DNA of 64,000 nt from Clostridiales bacterium (lineage in GTDB: Bacteria > Bacillota > Clostridia > Christensenellales > CAG-138), in contig SFDB01000016.1 in NCBI GenBank assembly GCA_004558825.1, forward strand, positions 1-64,000. The letters run 5' to 3'. The notes below the pieces were generated by a model. That model was not told the DNA's origin. It saw nothing but the letters and a program-made list of their open reading frames with translations, and made no database searches. Below are positions 52,932-60,883 of the stretch, piece after piece. The position numbers and the translations under genes were made by a program. How positions within the stretch are numbered: the stretch's first letter is position 1; every line of letters starts with the position of its first letter.

Positions 52932-53019
52932 CGGTTTTCTAGTTAATTCATAATATATGGTGGTTCCCCACCTATAGCACAGATTAGGTCAGAAAAACGT
53001 GGTGATTTGTATGCGGAAA

Positions 53020-54075
53020 TTAGCCCCATCTTTTAATTAATCGGTATTGAATATAATCGGCGAGAGGACGTGTAATTCGTAAAGTGTATAAAAAACGCTT
53101 AACGTATTTGGGTATGCCGTTGATTCTACATTTAATATATGCAAGGATTGGTTTTTTCCGCCATAGCCGGATGTCTTTTTGCAGAGTCTGCCAAGGCTGA
53201 ATGTCACTATGGTTCAGCAAGAAGAACTCTGGACCAGCTATTAGTTCCTTAACAAAGCCAAACGAGTTTTCTATGGATATATCCTTTAAACATTCGCCGA
53301 TTAGTGAGATAATTGTTCGATCAATGTTGTATGATACTCCGTTTGTCTCATAGATCGGTTTTGCAAGGTTTTCAGCTTTGAAATGCTCCTTGAACTTGTC
53401 CACACTGCTCTTGGTATGCATGCAGGATTTATTGTTCATATAGTAGGAGAAGATTATCCGATCCATGCAAGTAATGGTTTTTGCAAATGTGCAGCAAAGC
53501 TGACAAAAAGGGACATCTTCCCAAACTTTTGTGGGAAGATAGCGAAAACCATATGCATTTAAATAGTCTCTGCGGTACAAGAAAGCGCAGTGATGCTGCC
53601 CAATAATATGCGATAAAGCAGGCCTGTTATAGACATAGGTATCGTTGGAGACGTGCAGCGTCTTTATCCACTTTTTGTTAGGGCTTACCTTTTGAAAGGA
53701 AAAACAATAGAGATCCGAACTTTGTGGACGTAAAAGCTCCGCCGCTAAATCGTCAGATAAAAAAGCTCGTTCCCACCAGTCGTCACTATCGAGGAACGCT
53801 ATATACTTTCCCTTTGCATTCTCTATGCCCATATTGCGGGCAGAGCTAACGCCACCGTTTTCCTTGTGGAATACTTTTACGCCAAAATTGGCTTCTGAAA
53901 GCTTGTCGCAAATGTTCGCACTGTTGTCAGTCGATCCGTCATCAACAAGAATCAGCTCAATGGAATCCGCGTTTGGCTGCAATAACACAGAGTTGACAGC
54001 TTTTTCGATATATTGTTCGGAATTAAAAACCGGAATAACCACGGTGATCAAGGGCTCTGATACTGCAATCTCCAT
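53020..54075 (-). CDS. Isolated GT2 glycosyltransferase
   Basis: A 351-residue GT2 enzyme (TVVIPVFNSEQYIEKA, LVDDGSTDNS, FLDSDDWWE). ATG at 54075 is chosen because AGGAGA precedes it; an upstream in-frame start at 54123 would add an unlikely hydrophobic piece. It stands alone on the opposite strand to the main glycan locus and between terminators, with lower GC than the nearby ABC genes. It may be an acquired extra transferase for the same surface glycan. Confidence 0.83.
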   Translation of the reverse strand: MEIAVSEPLITVVIPVFNSEQYIEKAVNSVLLQPNADSIELILVDDGSTDNSANICDKLSEANFGVKVFHKENGGVSSARNMGIENAKGKYIAFLDSDDWWERAFLSDDLAAELLRPQSSDLYCFSFQKVSPNKKWIKTLHVSNDTYVYNRPALSHIIGQHHCAFLYRRDYLNAYGFRYLPTKVWEDVPFCQLCCTFAKTITCMDRIIFSYYMNNKSCMHTKSSVDKFKEHFKAENLAKPIYETNGVSYNIDRTIISLIGECLKDISIENSFGFVKELIAGPEFFLLNHSDIQPWQTLQKDIRLWRKKPILAYIKCRINGIPKYVKRFLYTLRITRPLADYIQYRLIKRWG

Positions 54076-54304
54076 TTGATTCTCTCCTGTAAAGCAAAAA
54101 AGTACGTGCAACCGAAGCCACACGCGCCGAAAAAAGCACAGCCTCGTTTGCTGCCACGCAATTTCTTTCCATCATAGGTGTATAACAATGTGAAATTGCG
54201 CTATAGGGATATTGTATCCTAAAATGAAGAGTGTTTCAAGTTTTTTTGTCCACAGTCATAGCGAGCATCGGATTTTGTCCCACAAAATCCGTAACTGGCA
54301 GACA

Positions 54305-54337
54305 AAATAGGCGTGACCGTGGTGGTCACGCCTATTT
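54305..54337. terminator. Strong bidirectional-type terminator hairpin
   Basis: AAATAGGCGTGACC (54305-54318) and GGTCACGCCTATTT (54324-54337) form a perfect 14-bp stem with a 5-base loop. It is followed by CATTTTTTTTT on the plus strand and a weaker T-rich run on the minus strand. No gene on the plus strand ends just before it. Confidence 0.75.
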
Positions 54338-54555
54338 CATTTTTTTTAGCCAGTTATTGTCTGCCTAAAAGCAACTTCCTTACGGAGTGCCTTGCGGCGC
54401 GCGCCGGCTTTTGCCGTTTATATGGAAAGACAAAAATATATTATAATCTCTGCGGATGACGAGGCGACGCCTACGGGGATGCCGAACGGCGCATAAATAC
54501 CGCGCTTCTTGGCAGACGAGCAAGGCATCTCGGCTGCGGCGGCACACAAAAGGGT

Positions 54556-54584
54556 ATGAAAACGAGAACAAACAGTGATATAAT
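54556..54584 (+). promoter_or_regulatory. Candidate promoter for MATE transporter
   Basis: TATAAT at 54579-54584 with a weak ATGAAA 17 bases upstream at 54556-54561. The start codon is 57 bases downstream. Confidence 0.4.
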
Positions 54585-54640
54585 ACACTCAAGATTTACG
54601 AAAACCCGATTCCGAGCTTTGGGGTCGGGGCGGAGGCATT

Positions 54641-56026
54641 ATGAATAATCAAGGTACGGCAAAGGACATGACCGTCGGCACGCCGTGGAAGCTTATAGCT
54701 TCTTTTGCGTTGCCCGTATTCCTGAGCCAGCTGTTTCAGCAGTTTTACAATACTATCGACTCGCTCGTCGTAGGGCGCGTCCACGGAACCGAGGCGCTCG
54801 CGGCGGTAAGCTCGTCGGGCACGCTGATATTCCTTATGATAAGCTTTTTTGTCGGCACGTCAATGGGCGCGGGAATAGTCATATCAAAGTATTACGGCGC
54901 AAGGGATTATGAACGCGTGTCTCGCGCAGTACACACGAATATATGCCTTGGTATAATATGCGGCGTTATTCTTACGATAGTTGGAGTTGTGCTGACGCCG
55001 ACGTTTCTGAGATGGATGGGAACCGATCCGGATGTGATGCCTGACGCAACGGCATATTTTCGCTATTATTTTGCAGGCGCCATAGCGATAGTGCTGTACA
55101 ACAACTGCAAGGGCGTAATGAATGCCCTGGGCGACAGCCGTCGGCCGCTTTATTACCTCATAATCTCGTCAGTGACAAATGTATTGCTGGATCTGCTGTT
55201 TATTGCGGTGTTCCGTTGGGGAGTTTGGGCGGCCGCGTTTGCGACAACGCTGTCCCAAGCGCTTAGCGTTGTGCTCTGTATAATCCATTTATCAAAGAAG
55301 GGCACGCTTTACCAGCTTCAGTTGAGCAAGCTGCGCATAGATAAGGAAAGCCTCGGCGAAATAGTGCGATACGGTCTGCCCGCAGGCGTGCAGAACTCGG
55401 TCATAGGTTTTGCAAATGTCATCGTGCAGACGAACATCAACTCTTTTACGAAGATTGCGACGGCTGCTTACGGCACATACGCAAAGATAGAAGGCTTTGC
55501 GTTCCTTCCTATAACGAGCTTTACTATGGCTTTGACTACATTCACGGGGCAGAATCTTGGCGCGGGGCTTTACGACCGCGCAAAGAAGGGCTCACGCTTT
55601 GGCATAATATCAGCAGTCGTGCTTGCGGAGGCCATAGGGCTTGTGATATGGCTTGCGGCGCCGTTCCTTATCGGCCTGTTTTCCGATGATCCTGCTGTAA
55701 TAGAGCTTGGAACGAAGCAGGCGCGCATTGAGTCGCTGTTTTTCTGTCTGCTTGCGTTTTCTCATGCCGTTGCCGCAGTGTGCCGCGGCGCGGGCAAGGT
55801 GTTTGTGCCCATGTCGGTAATGCTTGCGATATGGTGTGTGCTGCGGATAACGTATATAACAATAATGATGCATTATGTACACGAGATACAGTATATTTAC
55901 TGGGCGTATCCGATAACATGGGGCATCAGCTCGATAATATATCTTTTCTATTATCTGTTCGCTGACTGGATTCACGGCTTTGACAGGCACGGAACGGGCG
56001 TGTCGGCCGGCGAATCGAAGCAGTAG
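54641..56026 (+). CDS. MATE family efflux transporter
   Basis: A 461-residue protein with 12 membrane helices in two related halves. ALPVFLSQLFQQFYNTIDSLVVGR and FVGTSMGAGIVISKYYGARD in the first half and TTFTGQNLGAG in the second are MATE signatures. It exports cationic compounds using an ion gradient. It might be taken for a flippase, but it matches NorM/DinF-type MATE better than Wzx. Confidence 0.9.
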   Translation: MNNQGTAKDMTVGTPWKLIASFALPVFLSQLFQQFYNTIDSLVVGRVHGTEALAAVSSSGTLIFLMISFFVGTSMGAGIVISKYYGARDYERVSRAVHTNICLGIICGVILTIVGVVLTPTFLRWMGTDPDVMPDATAYFRYYFAGAIAIVLYNNCKGVMNALGDSRRPLYYLIISSVTNVLLDLLFIAVFRWGVWAAAFATTLSQALSVVLCIIHLSKKGTLYQLQLSKLRIDKESLGEIVRYGLPAGVQNSVIGFANVIVQTNINSFTKIATAAYGTYAKIEGFAFLPITSFTMALTTFTGQNLGAGLYDRAKKGSRFGIISAVVLAEAIGLVIWLAAPFLIGLFSDDPAVIELGTKQARIESLFFCLLAFSHAVAAVCRGAGKVFVPMSVMLAIWCVLRITYITIMMHYVHEIQYIYWAYPITWGISSIIYLFYYLFADWIHGFDRHGTGVSAGESKQ

Positions 56027-56027
56027 A

Positions 56028-56073
56028 TAAAAAAGGCTTGGGCAGAAGTGTTTCGAACTGCTCAAGCCTTTTT
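56028..56073 (+). terminator. Intrinsic terminator after MATE gene
   Basis: AAAAAAGGCTTGGGCAG (from 56028) pairs with CTGCTCAAGCCTTTTT (56058-56073) with one G-T pair and a 12-base loop, ending in a T run. It can serve the minus-strand gene at 56086-56652 too. Confidence 0.85.
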
Positions 56074-56085
56074 CGGTTTATTGTG

Positions 56086-56652
56086 TTAATTCTTGTCGTT
56101 CTGAGTGCCGTAGAGAGCCTTTTTGGCCTCATTTATGCGGTGACTGAAAATCAAAGTCATAATGATATCGCATGCGCCGTTGATTATGAGCGCCCATCCC
56201 GCAAACACAATAATCATGTCAAACGTGCCGAACATTACTATGCAGCCAAGCACCACCATGAGCAGCGAGGTGAGCAGCATCACCGGCCAACCCGTTATAC
56301 GCGCACGGGCGCATATTATGCTGTCGGCAAACGACGTGCCTGCGTCGATGACAATGAATATTCCGACTATAAACGTCAGAATCCCCTGTACGGCCGAAGG
56401 ATAAATAAGGCAGAAAATACCGGATATCAGCATTGCGACTCCTAAAGCGAGCGAGTATCCGCCGAGCATACGGCCATAGCAGAAAAAAACTATAGCCGCG
56501 ATTATGCCTGCCGCGATGAGCATTATGCCGCATACTGTGCACAGTATATCCGCAGAGGTTTTGGGTGTGATGATAAAGACAATTCCAACAATGATGCCGA
56601 GAACAGCCGTGACTATGCTGTCCCATTTAAGTCTCTTTAGAATGTTGTTCAT
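56086..56652 (-). CDS. HdeD/DUF308 family membrane protein
   Basis: A 188-residue protein with six membrane helices in three hairpins, repeated glycine-rich ends (VLGIIVGIVFIITP, ALGVAMLISGIFCLIYP, ILTFIVGIFIVIDAG). This is the layout of the DUF308/HdeD family linked to acid resistance in enterobacteria; in Clostridia the role is unknown. It converges with the MATE gene on a shared terminator. Confidence 0.8.
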   Translation of the reverse strand: MNNILKRLKWDSIVTAVLGIIVGIVFIITPKTSADILCTVCGIMLIAAGIIAAIVFFCYGRMLGGYSLALGVAMLISGIFCLIYPSAVQGILTFIVGIFIVIDAGTSFADSIICARARITGWPVMLLTSLLMVVLGCIVMFGTFDMIIVFAGWALIINGACDIIMTLIFSHRINEAKKALYGTQNDKN

Positions 56653-56862
56653 AAATATATAAGCTCCTTTCTTAATGGTATTTTATTTTGCGGACGGTGC
56701 GATGTCAAGACGTGCGGAAAGCATAAGGAAGCCAAATATTTATACAGATAGAGCGTTTTGTGGGGCATTGCACGATTACGGGCCTACGTATGAAGTAAAG
56801 CCCTAAAAACGCCGTATGCGACGGCCTCAATTTGGCAATAATACGCCGTGAGGTGATAAAAG

Positions 56863-57615
56863 ATGAAGTGCTCAAAAAATAATGATAATATGGGTCGACA
56901 TGGGTTCGGCGGCAAGATGATGGCGTTTCTGCGCTCGAAAGGGGTATATGTAGTGCTGTTTGTTTGCTTGGCCGCCGTGGGCGCGGCTGCGGCGCTCATA
57001 TTCGCTTCACCCGCAGAGAGCGGCGGGTCAAAAGCAGGCCCGACTCCGCCGCTGGAACCTGCTTCACTGAGCGGCGACGAAAGAATCGATGGTATATTCG
57101 GGAAACAGACGCCGGCGCCAACGCTTCAACCGTCTGCGACGCTCACGCCCGATTTTACCCCCGCATCATCGGATGCGCCTGCAACGCCGCGCGTGTCGGC
57201 CGAGAAGGTTTCCGCGCCCGTGTCCGGCAGCATAATATGGGAGTTTGCAGTCGACGAACTCATATATTCGCGTACGTTGGAACACTGGACTACGCACAGC
57301 GGCGTTGATATTGAATCGCCGCTCGGAACAGAAGTTCATGCCGTTATGAGCGGCACGGTCGAGGATGTGTATAAGGATGACCGAATCGGCGTCACGGTTG
57401 TGATATCGCACTCAAACGGCGTATCGACGCTGTATGCGAGCCTGAAGGAAGAGCCTCCCGTCAAAAAAGGCGACAAGGTCAATAAGGGCGACGTTATAGG
57501 ATATGTGGGCAAAACAGCCGTTTCGGAGTGCGCCGACAGAAGCCATCTCCATTTTGAATATATAAAGGACGGTAAGACGCTGAACCCGCGCGAATATGTT
57601 CTGTTCGACAAATGA
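56863..57615 (+). CDS. M23 peptidase-domain protein, SpoIIQ-like
   Basis: A 250-residue protein with one membrane helix at about 27-47, a Pro/Thr/Ser-rich linker (65-115) and a C-terminal LytM/M23 domain. Zinc ligands seem intact: HSGVDIESPLG (His and Asp) and SHLHFE (HxH). The size and single N-terminal helix resemble SpoIIQ, which links mother cell and forespore; some SpoIIQ proteins keep a zinc site. It could also be a cell-wall endopeptidase. The start follows GAGGTGATA. Confidence 0.75.
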   Translation: MKCSKNNDNMGRHGFGGKMMAFLRSKGVYVVLFVCLAAVGAAAALIFASPAESGGSKAGPTPPLEPASLSGDERIDGIFGKQTPAPTLQPSATLTPDFTPASSDAPATPRVSAEKVSAPVSGSIIWEFAVDELIYSRTLEHWTTHSGVDIESPLGTEVHAVMSGTVEDVYKDDRIGVTVVISHSNGVSTLYASLKEEPPVKKGDKVNKGDVIGYVGKTAVSECADRSHLHFEYIKDGKTLNPREYVLFDK

Positions 57616-57648
57616 TGGGGAAGCGGCGCAAAGTGCAAGCATTCCGCC

Positions 57649-57681
57649 AAAAGGCGTTTGCCGTATACGGCGCGCCTTTTT
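57649..57681 (+). terminator. Probable terminator after M23 gene
   Basis: AAAAGGCG (57649-57656) pairs with CGCCTTTT (57673-57680), and an inner GCCGTATACGGC palindrome strengthens it. T residues follow. Confidence 0.65.
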
Positions 57682-57800
57682 CACCGCTTTTTTTACAATG
57701 AATGACGAATATCGCTATTGCCACGATGCGCGCAATACGATACAATGCAATCAAAGAGGGCATTGATATGCCTGAAATTAAGCTAAGGAGGCAAAAAGCC

Positions 57801-58157
57801 ATGGAAGAGAACGAAAGAGATTTTGTTACGTTTACCGACGAGGAGGGCAACGAGTTCGAGCTTGACGTTATAGATTATTTTGATTATCAGGACGAAGAAT
57901 ACGCTCTGCTTATTGATTTATCGGAAAACGCCGACTGCGATGACGGCTGTGAGCAGGAGGTCTATATCATGAAGGTCGTCGTGAACGGCGACACCGAAGA
58001 ATTTGTTCCCGCAGATGACGACAAGATGGACGCGCTCGTGGAGATAGCCGAAGCGCGCTTTGCCGCAGGCTGCGACTGCGACGACGATGATTGCGGCTGC
58101 GGTTGCGGCCACGGACACGAGCATCACGGCTGCGGTTGCGGCTGCGATAACGAATAA
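57801..58157 (+). CDS. DUF1292 protein with Cys/His/Asp-rich tail
   Basis: A 118-residue acidic protein. Residues 1-85 are a DUF1292 domain (FVTFTDEEGNEFELDVIDYF, then EYALLIDL and VVVNGDTEEFVPADDDKMD). The last 30 residues are an Asp/Cys/Gly/His-rich tail with nine cysteines and four histidines (the last part reads CGHGHEHHGCGCGCD), which looks able to bind metal ions. ATG at 57801 is set by AAGGAGG ten bases upstream; an earlier in-frame ATG at 57702 has none. Confidence 0.8.
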   Translation: MEENERDFVTFTDEEGNEFELDVIDYFDYQDEEYALLIDLSENADCDDGCEQEVYIMKVVVNGDTEEFVPADDDKMDALVEIAEARFAAGCDCDDDDCGCGCGHGHEHHGCGCGCDNE

Positions 58158-58201
58158 TTAACGGGTCAGGAATATCGAAAAGCGGCCGACGGCCGCTTTT
58201 T
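58078..58201 (+). terminator. Terminator after DUF1292 gene (stem 58178-58200)
   Basis: AAAAGCGGCCG (58178-58188) and CGGCCGCTTTT (58190-58200) make an 11-bp stem around a single base in the linear count (so the top pairs will open), followed by TTCGTTTTTTC. It lies between convergent genes and can act for both. Confidence 0.75.
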
Positions 58202-58248
58202 CGTTTTTTCACCATCTTCTGTCATAGGACTTACTGAGCGTCGGAGCT

Positions 58249-58815
58249 TCACGCAAGCGCGCGCTCCCAAGCGTCCGTGAAATATCGGCGCATAAAAGCC
58301 GCCTGTTCGGTGTTCGCGGTAAGCATACCGTTGTCGAGTATGTATGAAGCATCGGAATCGATGAGCTTTTCGCGTTTTTCGGCAGATGCATCGCTGAAAC
58401 GGAGCAGCTTGAATGAGCCTTGGCGCTCGTAATCGAGCAACGCCTCGTATACGTCATCCACGCGCAGGACGTCCTTGACAGACGCCGAGCGCGATGAGTA
58501 AAACATGTCCTCCCTGCCTGAAACGGGGGCGAAGTTGGGGGTATTCTCGACGCGGTAGACATACCCGGCAACTACACCGTAAAACTCTTCAAGCTGATTG
58601 GCAAAACGTTCCTCACAGTATACGACGCCGCGAAGTATGCCGCATGTGATGTGCTTTACACGTGCGCCTGCTTTTTCGACGTCCCATATGTATACGAGAG
58701 AGTATGACAGATTGCCCGTGAGATACAGCGCGAACCCGCCCGTGCCATGAAACGCAGACAACGTTCGCGCGTTTTTATACCGGACATGGATGAGCCGTGA
58801 TACGGCATTTTCCAT
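58249..58815 (-). CDS. Conserved-looking protein of unknown function
   Basis: A 188-residue soluble protein with no signal peptide. Regular alpha/beta patterns (SRLIHVRYKNARTL, FALYLTGNLSYSLVYIW, VKDVLRVDDVYEALLDYE) suggest a folded domain, but I do not recognise the family. ATG at 58815 is preferred for its GGGG site eight bases upstream; in-frame starts at 58854 and 58917 lack one. It is divergent from rpmE. Confidence 0.6.
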   Translation of the reverse strand: MENAVSRLIHVRYKNARTLSAFHGTGGFALYLTGNLSYSLVYIWDVEKAGARVKHITCGILRGVVYCEERFANQLEEFYGVVAGYVYRVENTPNFAPVSGREDMFYSSRSASVKDVLRVDDVYEALLDYERQGSFKLLRFSDASAEKREKLIDSDASYILDNGMLTANTEQAAFMRRYFTDAWERALA

Positions 58816-58982
58816 ATGTTTACCCCATTCAATATCGTGATGGATTTTGCGCATGATTCTGCCATAATTCGCATATGATGACAACTGCGCCCGATAACAG
58901 TACGCCTTGATGAGCATTCAAGAAAAAACCGCAAGATATATGATAAAATGCTTGCATTGACAAAAACGCTGCTATATAATAG

Positions 58983-59038
58983 TGCATGTTCGGGTGATAT
59001 CGTTCACCCGCGATACGGCTACCCGCCGTATCCATGCA
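58983..59038 (+). ncRNA. Structured leader upstream of rpmE, probable L31 leader
   Basis: Three perfect stems form a three-way junction: TGCATG (58983-58988) with CATGCA (59033-59038); CGGGTGA (58991-58997) with TCACCCG (59004-59010); GATACGGC (59012-59019) with GCCGTATC (59025-59032). It sits 55 bases before rpmE. Leader RNAs that regulate L31 are known in several bacterial groups. A TATAAT at 58975-58980 lies so close that, if used, transcription would begin inside the closing stem, so the start site needs to be settled. Confidence 0.55.
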
Positions 59039-59092
59039 GCAGGAGGGCGGCTAATCGCTCTGCGCCAAGCAAATTTATGAGGGGTGAAAACT

Positions 59093-59293
59093 ATGAAGAA
59101 GGATATCCATCCGGCATACGGTGAATCTATCGTTCGCTGCGCTTGCGGTGAGACTTTTAAGTCGGGTTCCGTTAAGGGCGATCTCACGGTAGAAATCTGC
59201 TCGAAATGCCATCCGTTCTATACCGGTCGTCAGAAGCTGGTAGACAGCGGCGGACGCGTAGATCGTTTCAAGAAGCGCTACGGCATCAAATAA
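59093..59293 (+). CDS. rpmE: 50S ribosomal protein L31, zinc-binding type
   Basis: A 66-residue L31. It starts MKKDIHPAYG and carries the zinc ligands Cys16, Cys18, Cys36 and Cys39 (RCACG and ICSKCHPFYTG), so it is the C+ form replaced by a zinc-free paralogue under zinc starvation in some bacteria. GGGGTGA precedes the start. Confidence 0.97.
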   Translation: MKKDIHPAYGESIVRCACGETFKSGSVKGDLTVEICSKCHPFYTGRQKLVDSGGRVDRFKKRYGIK

Positions 59294-59314
59294 TCCGTTT
59301 GTTCAAAAGATGTT

Positions 59315-59342
59315 GGAGAGTCGTTCTTCGGGACGGCTCTCC
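59315..59342 (+). terminator. UUCG-capped hairpin after rpmE
   Basis: GGAGAGTCGTTC (59315-59326) and GGACGGCTCTCC (59331-59342) form a 12-bp stem with two G-T pairs, closed by a TTCG tetraloop. The following run is only weakly T-rich, so it may be a terminator or a stability element. Confidence 0.6.
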
Positions 59343-59490
59343 ATATCATTTCGGGAAGCTTGCATAGGGTCGAAAGACGTTTTGTGATGAAGACAAAAAG
59401 GCTTGGTGTGGAGTTCCGCCTCTCAGAGCACACATACAGGGGCTGCTTCATTAGAAGTGCGCCATTGTGCCCGTGTGACAAATGTTTAAT

Positions 59491-59940
59491 TTATGGATGT
59501 AAAACAAATCTTTGATTTGGATACCCAAATTCTTCAATCAGTTCATCTTCGACAAATCCGAATTTCTTGTACAGTGCTCTTGGCGCAATTCCTTTTTCAT
59601 CTTCTTCTCGGAATGTTGATACAGATATATCTTTTGCTCTGTCCAACTGTTCCAATGCCTTGCTCAGCAGACATGAAGCAACGCCGTGTCTTCGGTGTGC
59701 GGGGGAAACACCTAAACAACAAATCATGTTGTGACTTCGTGAAAACAAAAGCACGCCAATGATTTCTTTATTATCATTTTTTGCGCACAGTGCCTGTTCT
59801 TTGCTGATAAAATGCAAGACCGTCTGACGATGCCCGTCTATTTTTTCTCTTGTTTCCAAGCCGGGAAAATTCCAACTTATTTCTTCGACAAGACTCATCC
59901 ATCCGTCTATATCAGAACATTTTCCAAATTGAACTATCAT
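59491..59940 (-). CDS. GNAT family N-acetyltransferase
   Basis: A 149-residue acetyltransferase. EIIGVLLFSRSHNMICCLGVSPAHRRHGVASCLL contains the acetyl-CoA loop (RRHGVA) at about 95-105, and YKKFGFVEDELIEEFG ends the domain. The start at 59940 is supported by TGGAGA upstream. Substrate unknown. It follows deoD on the same strand, with a hairpin between them. Confidence 0.82.
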   Translation of the reverse strand: MIVQFGKCSDIDGWMSLVEEISWNFPGLETREKIDGHRQTVLHFISKEQALCAKNDNKEIIGVLLFSRSHNMICCLGVSPAHRRHGVASCLLSKALEQLDRAKDISVSTFREEDEKGIAPRALYKKFGFVEDELIEEFGYPNQRFVLHP

Positions 59941-60013
59941 ATAAGATTTCTCCAAACTGCAATTTATCAAACTGTTTATCTAAATACTGTCACAGGAAAG
60001 CAAATTACACAAG

Positions 60014-60047
60014 AACAGGCGCAACAAACTATACTGATGCGCCTGTT
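60014..60047. terminator. Hairpin between deoD and GNAT gene
   Basis: AACAGGCGCA (60014-60023) and TGCGCCTGTT (60038-60047) form a perfect 10-bp stem with a 14-base loop. The T run is better on the plus strand than on the minus strand, where deoD needs it. Confidence 0.5.
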
Positions 60048-60111
60048 AACTGTTTTATGATGCCCGCCCATTACCTGCCGCTTTTTAGCTATGAACAATG
60101 CGCTGTGCGCT

Positions 60112-60825
60112 TTATGCAGGCGCTATTTCGAGCGCAAGCTCCATCATCTGCGTGAATGTTTCCTGACGCTCCTGCGCTGTGCAGCCTTCATTAAGCAGCG
60201 GCCTGTCGGATATTGTGCAGATACAGAGTGCGTTTTTGCCAAAGCGCGCGGCGTTCATGTAGAGCGCGGCCGACTCCATTTCGACGGCGAGCACGCCCAT
60301 CTTGTCCCAGTCGGCGAGGCTCTCGGCGTCGTCGTAGAACGTGTCGGACGAGAACAGGTTGCCTATCATATAATTGAGTCCCATCCTTTCGGCTTCGTCG
60401 GCGGCCGCTCTTAGAAGCTTGTAGCTTGCTATCGGCGCGAATTGGCCGGGCAGGCGGAACTGGGAAGCAAAATTCGAGTTGGTACAGGCGCCTTGGCCGA
60501 GCACTATCGAGCGCAGGGGCAGATCCTTATGTATTGCGCCTGCGGAGCCAACGCGGATTATGTTGTCGACGTCGTACAATGTGAAAAGCTCATGCGAGTA
60601 TATGCCTATCGAGGGCATACCCATACCGCTTCCCATGACGGAAACTCGCTTGCCCTTGTAAAAGCCCGTGTAGCCCTGTATGCCGCGCACGTTGTTTACA
60701 AGCCTTGCACCGTCGAGATACGTTTCGGCGATAAGCTTTGCGCGCAGCGGATCGCCGGGCATGAGCACCGTCTTTGCGAAATCGCCCTTGACGGCAGAGT
60801 TATGCGGTGTCGGAATGTCTACCAT
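60112..60825 (-). CDS. deoD: Purine-nucleoside phosphorylase, DeoD type
   Basis: A 237-residue hexameric-type PNP that cleaves purine (deoxy)nucleosides with phosphate. TPHNSAVKGDFAKTVLMPGDPLRAK holds the early His and phosphate-binding Arg; RVGSAGA the second Arg; VLAVEMESAALY the ribose-binding Glu; and ISDRPL the catalytic Asp, in which the usual SDH is SDR. Usual family length. Confidence 0.95.
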   Translation of the reverse strand: MVDIPTPHNSAVKGDFAKTVLMPGDPLRAKLIAETYLDGARLVNNVRGIQGYTGFYKGKRVSVMGSGMGMPSIGIYSHELFTLYDVDNIIRVGSAGAIHKDLPLRSIVLGQGACTNSNFASQFRLPGQFAPIASYKLLRAAADEAERMGLNYMIGNLFSSDTFYDDAESLADWDKMGVLAVEMESAALYMNAARFGKNALCICTISDRPLLNEGCTAQERQETFTQMMELALEIAPA

Positions 60826-60883
60826 TTTGATTCTCCGTTCTTAGTTTTTACAATTATTATACCATGTTAATCGCCTTTATACC

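Larger units (their letters stand above)
54076..54640. other. Intergenic stretch rich in inverted repeats
   Basis: No gene seen in 565 bases. It holds a 10-bp stem with 3-base loop at 54269-54291, a strong hairpin at 54305-54337, and repeats AACTGGCAGACAA (54293-54305) that can pair with either GCCAGTT (54349-54355) or TTGTCTGCC (54357-54365). The right part up to 54640 carries the promoter for the MATE gene. Confidence 0.5.

Noticed and set aside
54641..56026. The MATE protein as the missing Wzx flippase
   Set aside because: Its motifs fit NorM/DinF-type MATE transporters, and it is outside the glycan operon with its own terminator.
58070..58145. TGCGG/CTGCG repeats as a functional DNA repeat
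   Set aside because: They are explained by the Cys/Gly codons of the DUF1292 protein tail.
58957..58980. TTGACA and TATAAT near rpmE as one promoter
   Set aside because: The spacer is only 12 bases; a weak TTGCAT at 58952 gives 17 but is a poor match.
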